Source: Helopsaltes ochotensis
Taxonomy: Eukaryota; Chordata; Aves; Passeriformes; Locustellidae
Length of the DNA stretch: 64,000 nucleotides
Assembly: GCA_013400155.1 (NCBI GenBank)
Contig: VXBM01000096.1
Location: 346,663 to 410,662 of the forward strand
Reading direction: 5' to 3'
The notes beneath the pieces are model-generated. The model did not search any database, had not been told where the DNA came from, and saw nothing but the letters and a program-made list of their open reading frames with translations. A program made the position numbers and the translations under genes. Below, in pieces: positions 48,801-60,290 of the stretch (position 1 is its first letter; the number at the start of each line of letters is the position of its first letter).

Positions 48801-51800
48801 CCCTTCAACAGACAGTTCATGCCATACGAACCTTCCTGAGCACAAACTCCAGCTCAGAGGCCTGGTAGGCTGGATTCACAGATACCTGAAGAGCCAGAAA
48901 CAAAAATCTGATCACCTTCTTGCCTTGAACACCCTCCCCCATAGCACAGATTCCAACAGAAAAGTTCCTCCAGGTTTAATCCACACTCAGAGCCTCTCCT
49001 CCAACACAGAACTAAAAGCTCACCATCACAGGGATTCCACATTCACAGTAAATATATCTGAATTCTGTGTTTGTGTGAAAGAAAACAACTGGAAAAGAGA
49101 TTTATGTGAGGTCACATAGTCAAAACAGAGCTTCAGGAACAGAAAGCAAACCTCCTGTCTCATAGGAGTTGATCCAGTTGATCCAATCCACTTAACTAGA
49201 TCGAAACCCTTCTGCAAGTCATGTTTCTTGATAGACAACAATGATAACACCTTCTTCTACCCAGCTCTGCACAGAGCGGCCGCTGGAGTTAAGTTCACCC
49301 ACAGCTTCCTACTGAGCCACACTCTTCCACCCTGTTCCTGCAGACACTGGAATGAACCAGGATGGAGAAACGGAGCAGAAGACAGACCTCAACACAGAGC
49401 ACTGCCTAAATAAGTTGTATTTTGGTCAAGCTATCAAATGAAAATTGGCTTTTAGGGATATGCAGCCTGGACTAGATTTTTAAGTGAGCCTTTGTTCCAT
49501 GTAGCAATATATTTCGAAGGGATCTAAGCATCTGATAACTGGTTAGGACAGCAACATCCCACTTTTCTCCGGTAGAGAAAACATTAATCTGTTGTTATAA
49601 TCTCCTATTAACAGTTGTTGCAAGCACTTTTTTGCTGCTCCTCCCTCTGCAGCCTGTTTCCCTACAGAGTGGAGGACAAAGATGCAGAAAGCTGCACAGA
49701 TCTTTCTTAAATACTTGATGGCATGCCAGGTAAGAGCATGGAAAAAAGACAAACGAACTTTATTCTCCAGTATTTTCTATTGCTTCTTTCTCCCTATTTC
49801 CTTTCCCAATAGATTGCTAAAACCTAGACACAGCAAACTCCTTACCAGGATGATTCCTGCCTGGGCAGTTGCAAACTGCATGAGAACCCACTCGTATTTA
49901 TTGGGCCCCCACATCCCCAGCCGGTCTCCCTTCCTCAGGCCAAGGGCCAGAAGTCCAGCTGCTGCTTGGTCCACCTGAAAAATACAACACAAGAGCCTGA
50001 GGATCACACAGAGGATGCAGTGGGGGATATTGGTCTCCAAGAACTGTTTTCTGGAGAAAAAGCATCACCTTTGTAACCAAAATGCAAAGAACTGTATCTG
50101 CCCAGAACAGTGCATCAGCAGCAGCTTCTGAGCCTGGAGCACAGACCAGCTCCTGCTCAGCAGGTTGACCAAAAGCATAAAAATGACAAACCTGGAGCAA
50201 TACAACAAAGCAGGAAGGAAATCAAAATAGGCAATTATGTTGTTGCAAGTTACTTCTTGCCCAAAGACTATTGCCAAGTTCTTCATTAATTCTACTTAGG
50301 ACCAAGCCTTACCCATATGCTGGGCCCATCCACACTGTTGGATCTGCCTCCCTTCTGGGTAGCACTTACTTCAAAAAGGCTTTGGGTGAAGAAAATTCTA
50401 TCGAGTGATTTTTGACCAGTTTTGGCTTCCTGTCCTCATAAATCCTGTGAGGAGAAACTGGGGAAGCTGGAGGGACTCAGTCTGGAGAAAAACAGGCTCA
50501 GAGGGGACCTTTGTTCCTCTCCATAACTCCCCGACAGGAGGGTGCAGCCAGGTGGGAGTCAGGCTCCGTTCCCAGGGAACAAGGGACAGGATGAGAGGAA
50601 GTGGCCACACACAGAACCAGGTTAGGGTCAGGCTAGACATCAAGAGGAATTTCCTCACCAGAAAAGTTATTATACATTGGAAAGGACTTCGCAGGGAGGT
50701 GTTGGAGTCCATGTCTCTGGAGGCTTTAAAGAAACAACTGGATGTTGCGCTCAGGACTCTGACCCACTTGACAGCATTGTGATCAGCCAAAGGTTGGACT
50801 CGGTCTTTGAAACATTTTCCAACATTAATGATTCTGTGATTCGTTAACTCAAATTCAGCCACTATATTAACAACTACTTTATTTTGCAAGATGCTAAGTA
50901 TGTTTCAGGTACACAAATGTATGTATAAATACTCTGAGACATTCAGGAAAGGTTTTATAGTTTTGTTGAGCACTCAAATGAATTTATAAAATCTGCCTTG
51001 TAGGAGGTATGAATTTGAGGAACAATTTGATTTAGTTCTGAATTACAGCCTATTTCTTAAAATCAGGGTGAACACAGCTAATCTTGTTTATATGAATGGG
51101 CGTGACAAAAATCATAGCATGCCTAAAAACCACCAAACAATTCTTTCCTATCAAAGATCATATCATGCACTTATTAGAAACTTTCCAGGTAGTTAGTCCC
51201 TCCATTCCAAAAACAGAGGAACATGTATTTGTATATGCACACACCTACACACGTGTGCATATGATATTGAGCCCTAGTCCTTAGTCTTCGATCCATTGCC
51301 TTCATGCTTAGATACAAATCTTCCCCACACTCAGGACATTTTATAGCCAGAGGGACTAATCCAGAAGCTGGAGTCTACTCCAGTAGAGAAAAACACCACG
51401 ACTCAGCCCATAACCCATCAGATAAGTGTGACAATTTTAAAGTATGAATGTTCATTATGGGATATTAGCATTTTGCATATGCCACTTCCTCCCTTTCATC
51501 CCAAGGCTCTGAGGAGGATGAGGGCAGCACACACCCATCGGTGTGTGCTGGAAACATGCTGTTCCCACTGCACCAGAATGAAGGTTCACACGCAACTCAT
51601 CTCAGTCCTGAGCTGAGCAATGAAACTGTTTCCCATGTCTCCATCACAACTGCTTCTGTCATCCACTCACCTGAGGGGTGAACAAGGTACTCACCTCCTC
51701 TTTGAACTGAGCAAACGTCTTCCGAACCCCATCCCGGCAGAAGACCAAGGCCTCGCGGTTGGGAAAGTGCTCCACCGTCTCCTCGAAGCACTCGCCCACG

Positions 51801-54800
51801 GTTTTATCAAGAAGGGGAATATCTGTGGGTCCCTGGATGTAGCTGTTGGTCACCTTGGGGGACATAGAAGGCCTCCTTGTGTGCAGGGCACTGGAAAAGA
51901 AAAGGGGTTGTTTAATATAACTTGTCAATACAGTTCTCCCCATCTGGAGGGATTATCTGCCTGCTGACAACATTGGGAATACCTGATGCACATTCCTGCA
52001 ACAGTGGGAACCACATACAGCTGCTTCAGTGGGTCAAGATCAGGAGGACTTCCAAGAGGACTTGGAAAGTTTATGCAGTGGCTTGGAGCACATGGACAGC
52101 CTTTGTACTCCCAGGGCACACATATGTGTGTCTATACCAGTGGGCAAAACAGGCAGAGCCTCCATCCCTCCATGGGAAACCTGGTGGGGAAGGAGCCTGC
52201 ACCAGACTCGCAGAACTGGTACAGCCTGGTCCTACCATCATTTGCCTGCCCTGAAAGCTACACAGACATGTCAGCATACCTGAACAGAATATGAGCTCTG
52301 CAGTTCACTGAGAGATGGCAACTGGGTTTGGTCTTTCTGCAACATTAAAAAGTATAAATAGCTGTGAAGTAACACAGCCAAACCAGTTTGTAGATAAATT
52401 CTCCCAACTGGCTGAAAAGAGCAAACAAATGAGAAAGCGAAAATTAAAATTAGAGGTCAGTCTCCAAAACAATCAGCAGAGAAGAGTCTAATCCTGTAGA
52501 ATGAAAACTGTTTAGAGTTCAGAGCAGCTAAAGTGTCTGCAAAGGAATGGTCTGTGTTTACAACAGTGAGCAGCTGTACTCGTTCCATCTCTGACAGCTG
52601 GAATGCAAAGAGTTTATGGGACTGAAACAGCATCAATAAAATGAGGAGCTACCAGCAAGATGAGGGGGGAGAAATGTAGAGGCAATACCACAGCAGGGAG
52701 GAGGTGGCTCCCACTGCAAATTTGGGACAGGTGGGGAAGAGGCAAGCAGGGATGGGTTTGAGAAGTGCAAACCAGGCAGGGTAGGAGCACTGAGACATTG
52801 TGCTGGAGGCCAAGGGAGAGGCCTTTAATCAAGCAGCCATGAGAAGATGTGGTCAGAGCAATAGGGAAAATAATTTTAAAATCATTAAGGTTTTCCCTGA
52901 GGTCTGATCATTGGTGAAAATGCAGCAATCTCCCCTCAAACAACAGCTCCTGACCATTTGAGCACTGCAATTCCTACCTTGATTTCTCTCTCCATCTCCT
53001 ACAAGCCTCTCTGCTTCAGCAGCCACCTCCTACCATGTTGTCTTCTTCCTTATGTTCTCTGTCCCTCCTCATTTCCTCTCTGCCTTCCTCCATGACTTCA
53101 GTTCCTCCATTCCAACATTAGGAGACAACTAAGAGAGACAGGGCTAAGGGACACTTGTAGGGTGCATAGCACAGAGGCCATGTAAAATTCAGTGTATAAT
53201 GGGGAAATCTCTACCTTAAAGAGGAAAAATAGCTCAGCCTAAATGCCCATCTAATATGGGATCAATATTCTGCAAAGACTTGGTGTTACTGCCCCAAAAG
53301 ATTTGTTTTCCTACTCACAAGAAACAAGCCTGAGCATGGAGTTACCTCATATGTGGAGTAAAAGGTGATGTTCAGAGAACAAAAAACTAGTACTGCTCCA
53401 AGAGACAAGTAAACAGCCTAAACCTTTTTCCCCTACTGCTTTTCAGCAGAGGGAGGATTATGCAAACTCACTGAGCTCTTGGGCAACTCACATCAAGGTT
53501 GTAAGGCTGCCTGAGGAGGAGGGAGGGCAAGTACTAAACTGAACTATCTTTTATTGCTTAAAAACTCTTAGGCAAAGCATGTAGATAAACGAGGAGATGA
53601 AAGAAAGTGTCGGAATAGGAGACAGAAAAGAACTGCACCCACACGCTGAGTCATGCCAGAAAAAAAGGGAACGCCTTTATTTACATTTTTCATTTTATAG
53701 AATTCCAAAGGTGACAGTGGATTGGAGGGTGAAGCTGCCACCTCTTCAACACACTGGTCAGACCAACAGTCTATCAGCTCTCTCCTCCTCCATAAAAATA
53801 TGAAAACAAACCATTTGTTGATACTTGAAAGCGTGAGAACTCCATTACAAAAACGAAAACACATCAGAAGGCTGAAAATCAAAGCAACAAGAAAAGTCTA
53901 AAGAAGGGCCTTTATAAACATAGGTTCTATAAAATAAAAGGTAGAAAAAACTCTCCCTATAGCAAGGAGAGAATGAATGCTCCTGGGAGAGCAGTAAAAG
54001 CCAGTGCAGCCACCCACAGCCACTTGCTGACTGAAACAGTGACTGAGGAAGTCCCTGTCATAGATCATGAGGGTGGATGAGGAACCATCAGGCTGTTTGT
54101 TAAAACGCTTAAGGGGCCAGCCACACTGACATCTTCCTCAAGTGTAGTCATCTCCAGTGACAGCAAAGCCTGTCCCTAAATTCTCTGCCCAGGAAGGGCT
54201 GGAGCAGGCAGGGAGTAGCTGCTGACCTGGTTGCGCAAGAGCTCTTCCCCCCAGCACGGTCTCAGGGGGCACTGGGAGCCAAGCAGGCTCAGCACTGGGA
54301 AAAATAAACAACAAAAGACCATCACAAAAAGAGACTATAAAGGGGAACAAATACTACAAAATTCAGATTAAGAAAATTCAATCAGAATCCAAAGTGTCCA
54401 GCTAAAACAGTCTCCCACTCTCCACAGTCAGCCTTCAAGGGGTACTTGCACAATCCTGCATTGCCAGTGAAAAGGGGAAGACAATATCATGTCTTGGTAA
54501 AGTGTTACACAGATCAGGCTCTCTGGACTTACTGTCACAATATTTTTCAAACCTGAAGAGCCAAAGGGTTTCACTGACTTTTCAGAACCAGACTTCTACA
54601 CTAAAATGCAAGAAGGCACAAAGCTTCAGTTATCATGGCTTGGTTTCCTCCCTACCCCCAAACATGAGGATGAAAGTGCATCAAAGAGCAGTAAAAGATA
54701 TCACTACAAAGCCGCATGCTCAAAAAATACCCAGAAAATACTGCTGTATATCACACTGTGAACACAGCTTGCTCTCAGAGATCCGAAGCATTCACATTTT

Positions 54801-56610
54801 CAAATGAAAGTATCAGCAGCACTGAAATTAGAGGTTAGAAGGCTAAGATATCTCATGCTTATAACTCAGAGTCACTGACTCCTTTCAAACACTAACTCAC
54901 GTAATTTATTCAAATGCATTAAAGCAAAATTCTCAGCTGCCATCAAGTCTGAGCTCCCCAAATTCTGGTCTGACATTCACATGTGCTTCAGCATTTCTGT
55001 ATCACTTCAACAGTGGCAGAAGTGAAAGGTGTGAGATAAAACACAGCAAAAGTGTTGGAAGCACTAGGAGTCAGGAATGGAATGAAGGAGGCAGACACAA
55101 GATATGTTCCTTATCAGTAGCATCATGCTGGAAATCACATAGGGCTGGTCTCCCTCCGGCCTACAGCCAGGAGCAAGTGTATATATGTGATCTGAGAGAA
55201 TGTATCAAGAGACCTCTAGAAGGAAAGAGTCCAAAGGATTTAGAAATAATCTCTGTGTTCATCTTTGTTACAGAAAACAAGTAATTCACCCTTCACCTCT
55301 TCCTACAAAGCATCTGGTGCTGCTGGAGATAAAACAAGACCAATGGTCTGATATTACACCAGCTCTCATTTCCCTGACTCAGCCAAAGGAGAGCAAATAA
55401 AACTCTGCTTGCTCTTGGGTGTCAGCACAGACTGTAAACCATAACTTTTGGAGAGCACATGCCTTTTGTTAACAGCATGTTTCAGCAGCAAGACAACCTG
55501 CAAATGAGCCAGCCCCATCCACAGGCTGCTCCTGCAAAACTCTGGAACCCTCAAGTTCAGCAACACAGCTCAACAGAGAGACATCAGAGATCTGGGGAAA
55601 ATGCATCCTCCTCTTCCCTGCAAAAGGCGGGAGAGCAGCCAAATCCCAGCAATCTCAGAGCTCTCCTGCCTGATGGCAGGGAAGCAGAAATGATCAGACT
55701 GAAGCAAGCACTCTGGGCTAATCCTAGGAGTTGTTTATATTTTTCTCTGAACAGCCTCAATCAACAGTCTGGAGTTGTTGACATAAGATAAGCAGCTCTG
55801 TTTTCAACTTTAACTCTTTATCAGTCTCTACAGAAATTATCAAAAGGGATGAAAGAGAAAACAAGGCAGTGTAACCTCCTGTCCCCTTTGCAGCGTGAAG
55901 GACGCGGACCTGCCCCGTGGTACCATCACCGCTGCACCGGCGGAAAAAGCCCAGCCTTCCCAGAGCTTGGGAACTGTCCCAAATACAGAGTTCACACTTG
56001 GAGAGGTTCACAGATTCTGCCAGTTCCTTTGCTCATGGACATCTACCAGGAGCTTCTCTCTCCAAAGCAAGCACTTTTGGATCTTTTCTGTAATATGACT
56101 GCAATATGATACTGAAAATTAACTCCGTTATGTCCTCACTTCCACTTTAATCTGTTGACTAAAGAGTTAACCAGATACTTACTACTTTTTTTTTTAATTA
56201 TTATTTTCATTTCAGAAGAGATCAAATTCCCAGTGTTTTCAGACTCCTCCTGCAGCAACTTTCTGGTTTTGTTTTCCACTGTCCTCTCTGCCCTCTGCAC
56301 TCTCCCTGCCAAAAGGATAAACAAGCCTAGGAGCAGAATTTAATAAACTTTTTTTTTAAAAACATTGCTAGAAAGAGTTTACTTTCTAAATATATGCTCT
56401 CTTTCTCCAAGGGCTTTGTGTTCCTGTCCCTCAGTTTCAATTCTGGGCTGGAGTGAACTGCAGTGAACTCTGTCATGCTTCCCTTCTGATCCTATTTCCT
56501 AAGAACAGATTCTGAGAAGGCAATCTTCACACGCCTGTGATGAAGTGGCTTCAACCACCTCACTCCTAATGTCAAACCAGCTGAAAAAACCCACCCAAAC
56601 CCTGTCTGTG

Positions 56611-56664
<54 letters not shown>

Positions 56665-56665
56665 N

Positions 56666-56755
<90 letters not shown>

Positions 56756-57762
56756 AATACCCCACCTTGCGTTCTTGGAATTGCTCAGTGGAAGTCATTC
56801 ATCCCCATGATTATTACTTTGAATATCAACTAATACGTCAGAGCCTTTGGGTGGGAAGAATACCTCCCAAAGCCAGGCACTTCCCATTGCTGTTTTTTCA
56901 CATGAACTTGCTCCAAGAGGCAGCACTGAAGAAATGCAAGGCAAAGAACTGGCCTGACTTCCCAAGCCCCAGAGTTTCTTGGTGTCCTGGTCCTGCTGGG
57001 TGACCCAGCACCCTGGGGGCTGCAGGACCACAGGGGGACAGGGACACTAACTGCAAGTCAGACCCCTGAAGGAGGATGGGGAAGCCATTCGATCCATTTC
57101 AAATTACATTGCTGCAATCTGGATGGAGCTGCTGCACAAAGTTCAGTCCTTGCCATGCATTCACTTCCCTTCGCCTCCAGTGCAGGGTTCATCCCTAGCC
57201 CTGGCCCACTCCCAAGCTGGAGCAAAGCAGATCCAGGGGATACAGCCTGCCGTCTGCCACTTTGGAGGGGTTTTAGGGGAGCCAAGGGTTACACATCGAG
57301 AAGAATATGCCCTCCCTGCAGGCAGCCACTGGCCTAACCAGATACTCACAGAGCTCTGCAGCTGCCCTATAGCCTCTGTCCCCCATCACACATGGCATCC
57401 TCTGCAGCCTCTGTGCCCTACAGCTCCCCAACCCCAGAGCCCTCTGCCCCCTATAGCCCTTATTCCTTCACATCCACAGCCCCCTGCAATTCCTATCCGT
57501 TATAGCCCCCAGTCCTCTACAGCCCTCCACCCCCTATAGCCCCCACCTCCCGTTCCCCAGCACATCCCTACCTGCCCGGCGGGGCTCCCCGCCGCTCGCC
57601 CGCCCGGCGCAGGAGCTGCAGCCGATGCCGGGGCAGTGCTGCCAGACGGGCTGTGGCCATTCCTTCAGCAGCAGCAGCACCCAGACACCCGCCAAGACCC
57701 GACCTGGCCCGTTCTGTCCTGTCCCATCCCGCCGCTCGGTGCTCGGGGGCGCTGCGCTCCAT
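21844..57762 (-). CDS. ACSF2: Acyl-CoA synthetase family member 2, mitochondrial
   Basis: Coding exons, 5' to 3' on the minus strand: 57762-57572, 51890-51695, 49974-49846, 48885-48832, 46516-46398, 46167-46005, 45578-45483, 44580-44432, 43849-43758, 42697-42621, 24376-24269, 24161-24010, 23551-23410, 22317-22207, 22054-21986, 21894-21844. All 16 join in phase to give 632 residues (human 615). It belongs to the ANL adenylating family: phosphate loop TSGTTGSPKG (283-292, split by the exon 6/7 junction), YGTTE (425-429), TGD (508-510), GRCKDMIIRGGENIYPAELE, and the C-terminal PLTISGK whose catalytic lysine (616) ends exon 15. Known: it activates medium-chain fatty acids with ATP and CoA in mitochondria. 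The ATG at 57762 has a strong context; an in-frame ATG at 57660 begins a cleaner targeting peptide. Intron 10 (24377-42620) contains CHAD on the other strand. Confidence 0.97.
24377..33180. other. ACSF2 intron 10, part upstream of CHAD
   Basis: About 8.8 kb without a recognisable gene or clear retroelement. It is intron for ACSF2 and 5' flank for CHAD, so CHAD enhancers could lie here, but I cannot point to one by eye. Confidence 0.5.
33195..33214. promoter_or_regulatory. CHAD: Perfect 8-4-8 inverted repeat with two E-boxes, CHAD promoter
   Basis: gccagttg, a four-base spacer, then caactggc. The arms are exact reverse complements, and each holds an E-box (CAGTTG and CAACTG). It lies about 45 bases upstream of the CHAD TATA box. 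Confidence 0.55.
33222..33230 (+). promoter_or_regulatory. CHAD: RUNX-type core in CHAD promoter
   Basis: TGTGGTTTG contains the RUNX core TGTGGT and lies between the inverted repeat and the TATA box. RUNX factors act in cartilage and bone, which fits CHAD expression. The call rests on motif match only. Confidence 0.4.
33260..33267 (+). promoter_or_regulatory. CHAD: CHAD TATA box
   Basis: TATAAATA lies 112-119 bases upstream of the CHAD ATG, so transcription would start near 33290. The 5' UTR is then pyrimidine rich. The other four promoters in the window are CpG-type without TATA, which fits CHAD being tissue-restricted. Confidence 0.7.
33379..38291 (+). CDS. CHAD: Chondroadherin
   Basis: Coding exons 33379-34158, 37822-37985 and 38150-38291 join in phase to give 361 residues (human 359). 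The signal peptide is about residues 1-23. Mature CPSSCHC starts the N-terminal cysteine cap C24-x3-C28-x-C30-x9-C40, the class IV small leucine-rich proteoglycan pattern. Tandem leucine-rich repeats of about 24 residues follow (LVYLYLTDNQISVI, LTYLYLDKNKI, LAVLHLDKNQL). The C-terminal cap NPWHCNCQL is followed by two more cysteines, and the protein ends in a basic tail KRSRKGSRH. Known: CHAD is a cartilage matrix protein that binds integrin alpha2beta1, collagen and, through the basic tail, heparan sulfate. The whole gene lies in ACSF2 intron 10 on the opposite strand. A splice donor follows the stop by four bases, so a non-coding last exon is likely. Confidence 0.98.
34159..37545 (+). other. 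CHAD: CHAD intron 1, unremarkable part
   Basis: First part of the 3.66 kb intron between the long LRR exon and exon 2. It starts with GTGAGT. I recognise no gene or clear repeat before the CR1 fragment near its end. Confidence 0.6.
37546..37745 (-). mobile_element. CR1 LINE 3' fragment, minus strand
   Basis: It begins on the plus strand with cagaatgatagaatagtctg then ggttggaagg, the reverse complement of the CR1 3' end. It continues through ccctgtccaacctggccttg to about the aacatgtcccagcgccttg region. It ends roughly 75 bases before CHAD exon 2 and is antisense to CHAD. Confidence 0.85.
38296..38301 (+). other. CHAD: Splice donor in CHAD 3' UTR
   Basis: CAT|GTAAGA: the GT is at 38296-38297, four bases after the TAA stop (38289-38291). 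It is a strong donor match and implies an intron within the 3' UTR. The stop is under 55 bases from the junction, so the message should not be a decay target. Confidence 0.6.
40446..41385 (+). other. CHAD: Candidate CHAD 3' UTR exon
   Basis: The start is guessed from a strong pyrimidine-tract acceptor (tctctttttttaag, AG at 40444-40445). The end is placed by a variant poly(A) hexamer TATAAA (41360-41365) followed by a GT-rich element (about 41397-41413). The AT-rich stretch at 41200-41350 looks like a 3' UTR. No coding content is visible. Both boundaries, and the link to CHAD, are inference. Confidence 0.35.
41360..41365 (+). terminator. CHAD: Possible CHAD poly(A) signal (TATAAA)
   Basis: A variant hexamer TATAAA followed 30-50 bases later by a GTGTGTCTGTCTG element, the usual downstream GU-rich layout. 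I saw no canonical AATAAA in a good context nearby. Confidence 0.4.
45628..45666. repeat. Two-copy 24-base direct duplication
   Basis: ctcaagggcgattcc recurs 24 bases later as ctcaagggagattcc with one mismatch. It lies in ACSF2 intron 6, just upstream of exon 7 in gene order. Confidence 0.7.
50438..50852 (+). mobile_element. CR1 LINE 3' fragment (longest copy here)
   Basis: About 415 bases of CR1: gaggagaaactggggaagct, gtctggagaaaaacaggctc, gtcaggctagacatcaagag, then ggaggctttaaagaaacaac, ending attctgtgattcg. It is 5'-truncated and lies in ACSF2 intron 2, antisense to ACSF2. Confidence 0.92.
56611..56753. repeat. Homopolymer A tract of 143 positions with one N
   Basis: An uninterrupted A run on the plus strand with a single N at 56665. 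The flanking sequence has no obvious retrogene body. The true length is uncertain because such runs are hard to sequence and assemble. Confidence 0.9.
57362..57545. repeat. Degenerate CCCTATAGCC minisatellite
   Basis: At least six imperfect copies of ccctatagcc or ccctacagcc, spaced about 20-50 bases apart in C-rich sequence. They abut the ACSF2 first-exon donor at 57566-57571. Confidence 0.6.
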
Positions 57763-57930
57763 GGCCCGCCCCGGCACCGTTCCGCCCCGCCTGCGGCTCT
57801 CTGCGGCCCCGGGACCCTTCGCCGGCCGGGAGGAGGCATCGGGGAGAAGGGAAGCAGAGAAAGCGCCCGGCCTGCCCGGTCCGCGAGAGGGACTGGAGGG
57901 TCAGAGGGAACCCCCAGAATCCCGCCGGGC
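57570..57930. promoter_or_regulatory. ACSF2: ACSF2 CpG-island promoter
   Basis: CpG-rich block around the first coding exon (57572-57762). The start site is expected shortly above 57762. No TATA box is seen. Confidence 0.6.
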
Positions 57931-59772
57931 ACCTGCCCCATCCTCTGCCGGTGCCCAGCCCAAGCTATGCACCACAGTTTTTTCCCTGCACATTGCCACT
58001 CCATTATCTCTTCTTCCCAGCCTGTTCCATCAGCCTCACCCAACCACTATTACACTCTCCACTCAAATGAGTAGAAATGGACTTTGGTGCAAGACAACCA
58101 CCATCATTTGCCTCCACCTATATCCACCTATATCACTTGGTGCCTGAGCCCTGTGAGTCACCAGCTGGCACCCAGCCCTATCCCCTCAATGAGTTATCAG
58201 TTAGCACCCCACTAACACCTTTAGACACTCTCTGTGGAGGAGAAGAGACCAGCTGGGAACTGCAGAGCTGCTTCAGGTCTGGGCAGGCTAAGACCCCCTC
58301 AGACCCCCTCACCTAAGCGCAGAGATGTGGGCAGGCACCAGATAAGGGGTGTGGTGCTGCTGAGCTCAGGAGCAGCACTGATGCTGAAGAGGTGACACAT
58401 CAAGCACAATGGTGCTGATGAACAAGGGCATAAATATCAACCTCAGAATGGTGAATCTCAGACATCAAAGCCAAAAATGTGCTTGTAACGGAGTGAAATA
58501 CCAACTGCCACCAGACTTCTAGTGTCTGACACTTGCTTTTAGAAACAAGAAGGATTTTCCCCAACATGCATCTAGTTCACAAGGAATTTTTTTTGGTGGC
58601 AGCAGTGACAATGTCTTCTTTGTTAGGGAAAGGGAAAAATTTTTTTTCCTTGAAATGTGAAAAATTTGCCTTGGCTGCAGACAGGTCACAGAGATCTTCC
58701 AAGACTCTAGGAATCGTCTCCAACCCCAGGCTGGCATAGCCAGCTCAGGCCCAGTAAGGATCATTTGATCACAATTAGATCAACTGTGTTCATCTCACTT
58801 CCCTCAGCATTTCCTGCTCCCTTCTCCTTGCTAATGTTCTTGCAACCCCTAGCAGAGTGCACAGATGTGCCTTGTGCTATGCTTTGTCTGCCTTGTGGAG
58901 TTTCAAAGTCTTTCTAGCCTACATGTATAGATACTTCTTCCAGTCAGTCCCACTGAACTCAGCAGTGAGGTGAGTTTCTGGATTCCCACAGGGGATGTAA
59001 AGCTGTGTGACATCTGTGGCCAGAAGTTGTCCTTCCACTGGCCAGAACAGAGCAACTGTCTTTGTGCTGATGGAGCATCAGAGTTCTCAGTATTATATAA
59101 CCACAGGGAAAAAAAATTATGCACACCAGTAATAAATAATAATAAAAATTACTTTTGGCTTGATCTTCTCACATTATGATCATTAGTCCAGAGGCTGAAT
59201 CCTGGTTAAAGAAAGAATTAAACCAAGATTTATGCAGAAATTGATGTGACCTTGACATTTGGGTATATTTGTTTGCGATCAAAGCAAAGGATCCCTGAAG
59301 CAGTACCATTTCATACACCATTGCATAAGGTATCATTCCTTTCTAATCAAGATTTTAAAAACTGCTAATCACAAATAAGTAGGTATGTTTCGTAACCCAT
59401 CTACACCCTTTTTTGTTTTTGCTAGGAGCCAAAAGCTCTTGGATTTTTGTAAACACAGATTTCAGTCTCTGTAGCACTGCATGGACAAAGACCTTTCCCA
59501 AAGATGCAGAGGGTCTTGCTCAGGCCCCCTCAGAACCCCTCTGGGTTTTGTTCTCCAGAGCAGGACTGTATTTGGTGCCTCCCAGTCATGGAAGGGAACA
59601 GCAAAGCACATCACATGAATCCCTCATTGGCTCAGGGTAACGAGGGGATCATTAATTACCTGCCTCCCTTGGAGATCTAGCAATGAGAGGCTTCCCCATC
59701 ACTCCCTGGAGCAGATCTTCTCTGGCCCTTCTCTACAACAACAAACGTTGTGGAAACCTGAGTTGGGGGGAC
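57931..59772. other. Intergenic, ACSF2-LRRC59 divergent gap
   Basis: No gene recognised. Two short adjacent duplications (for example agaccccctc twice near 58290-58310) are the only structure I see. Confidence 0.5.
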
Positions 59773-60290
59773 TGTAGTGGTGCATTTTGGTTTCCAGTTT
59801 ATATATGTTTATGTTAATATCATATGTTTATGTTAATGTAAAGATGGTTCATTCCTTGTACCCCTGTTCTATCCCCTTATGGTTTGTCCCCTGAGTTGTT
59901 TGCTCAGGCACTGTTATGAAATCATTTATTCCCTTACCCCCGAGACCTGTCTGTCATATCAGGGCCTCTCCCTGAGTGTGGAAGATTCCAGGAGGGCATC
60001 GAGTGATTGGACAGGCTCCCGAGGGGTTCCCCCCTACCTTTCCCCTACTGACCCCTGGAAGTGTCCCTTATTCCTTGGGCCACTCCCTTGTTTCCCCCAT
60101 TGGCCATCACTGTAACCCTTTCCCTTACCCCTCCCCCAAATATTAGGTGCTGTAACCAGGGTCTCCCCGCTCCAGTGAGGCAGTTCCCCTAGACTGAGGC
60201 AGCTCCCCAGGGGGCTCCAATAAATCTTTGTGGCAACTCCTCACCAGAGTCCTCCTTATTTCTCCACCATAGTCACCGTGGCTAAGAAAG
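59773..60290 (+). mobile_element. Probable solo LTR of an endogenous retrovirus
   Basis: It starts TGTAGTGGTGCATTTTGG and contains two copies of atatgtttatgttaat near the start, inverted CCAAT boxes (for example cccattggcc) and a poly(A) signal AATAAA at 60219-60224 followed by a U5-like stretch. No gag, pol or env reading is nearby. The 3' end and target-site duplication are not resolved; GC-rich sequence to about 60415 may belong to it. Confidence 0.55.

Larger units (their letters stand above)
51891..57571 (-). other. ACSF2: ACSF2 intron 1
   Basis: A 5.7 kb intron. Apart from the poly(A) run (56611-56753) and the CCTATAGCC-type repeat (57362-57545), I recognise nothing in it. Confidence 0.6.

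Noticed and set aside
56499..57003. Poly-Lys / poly-Phe open frames
   Set aside because: They are translations of the A homopolymer, not proteins.
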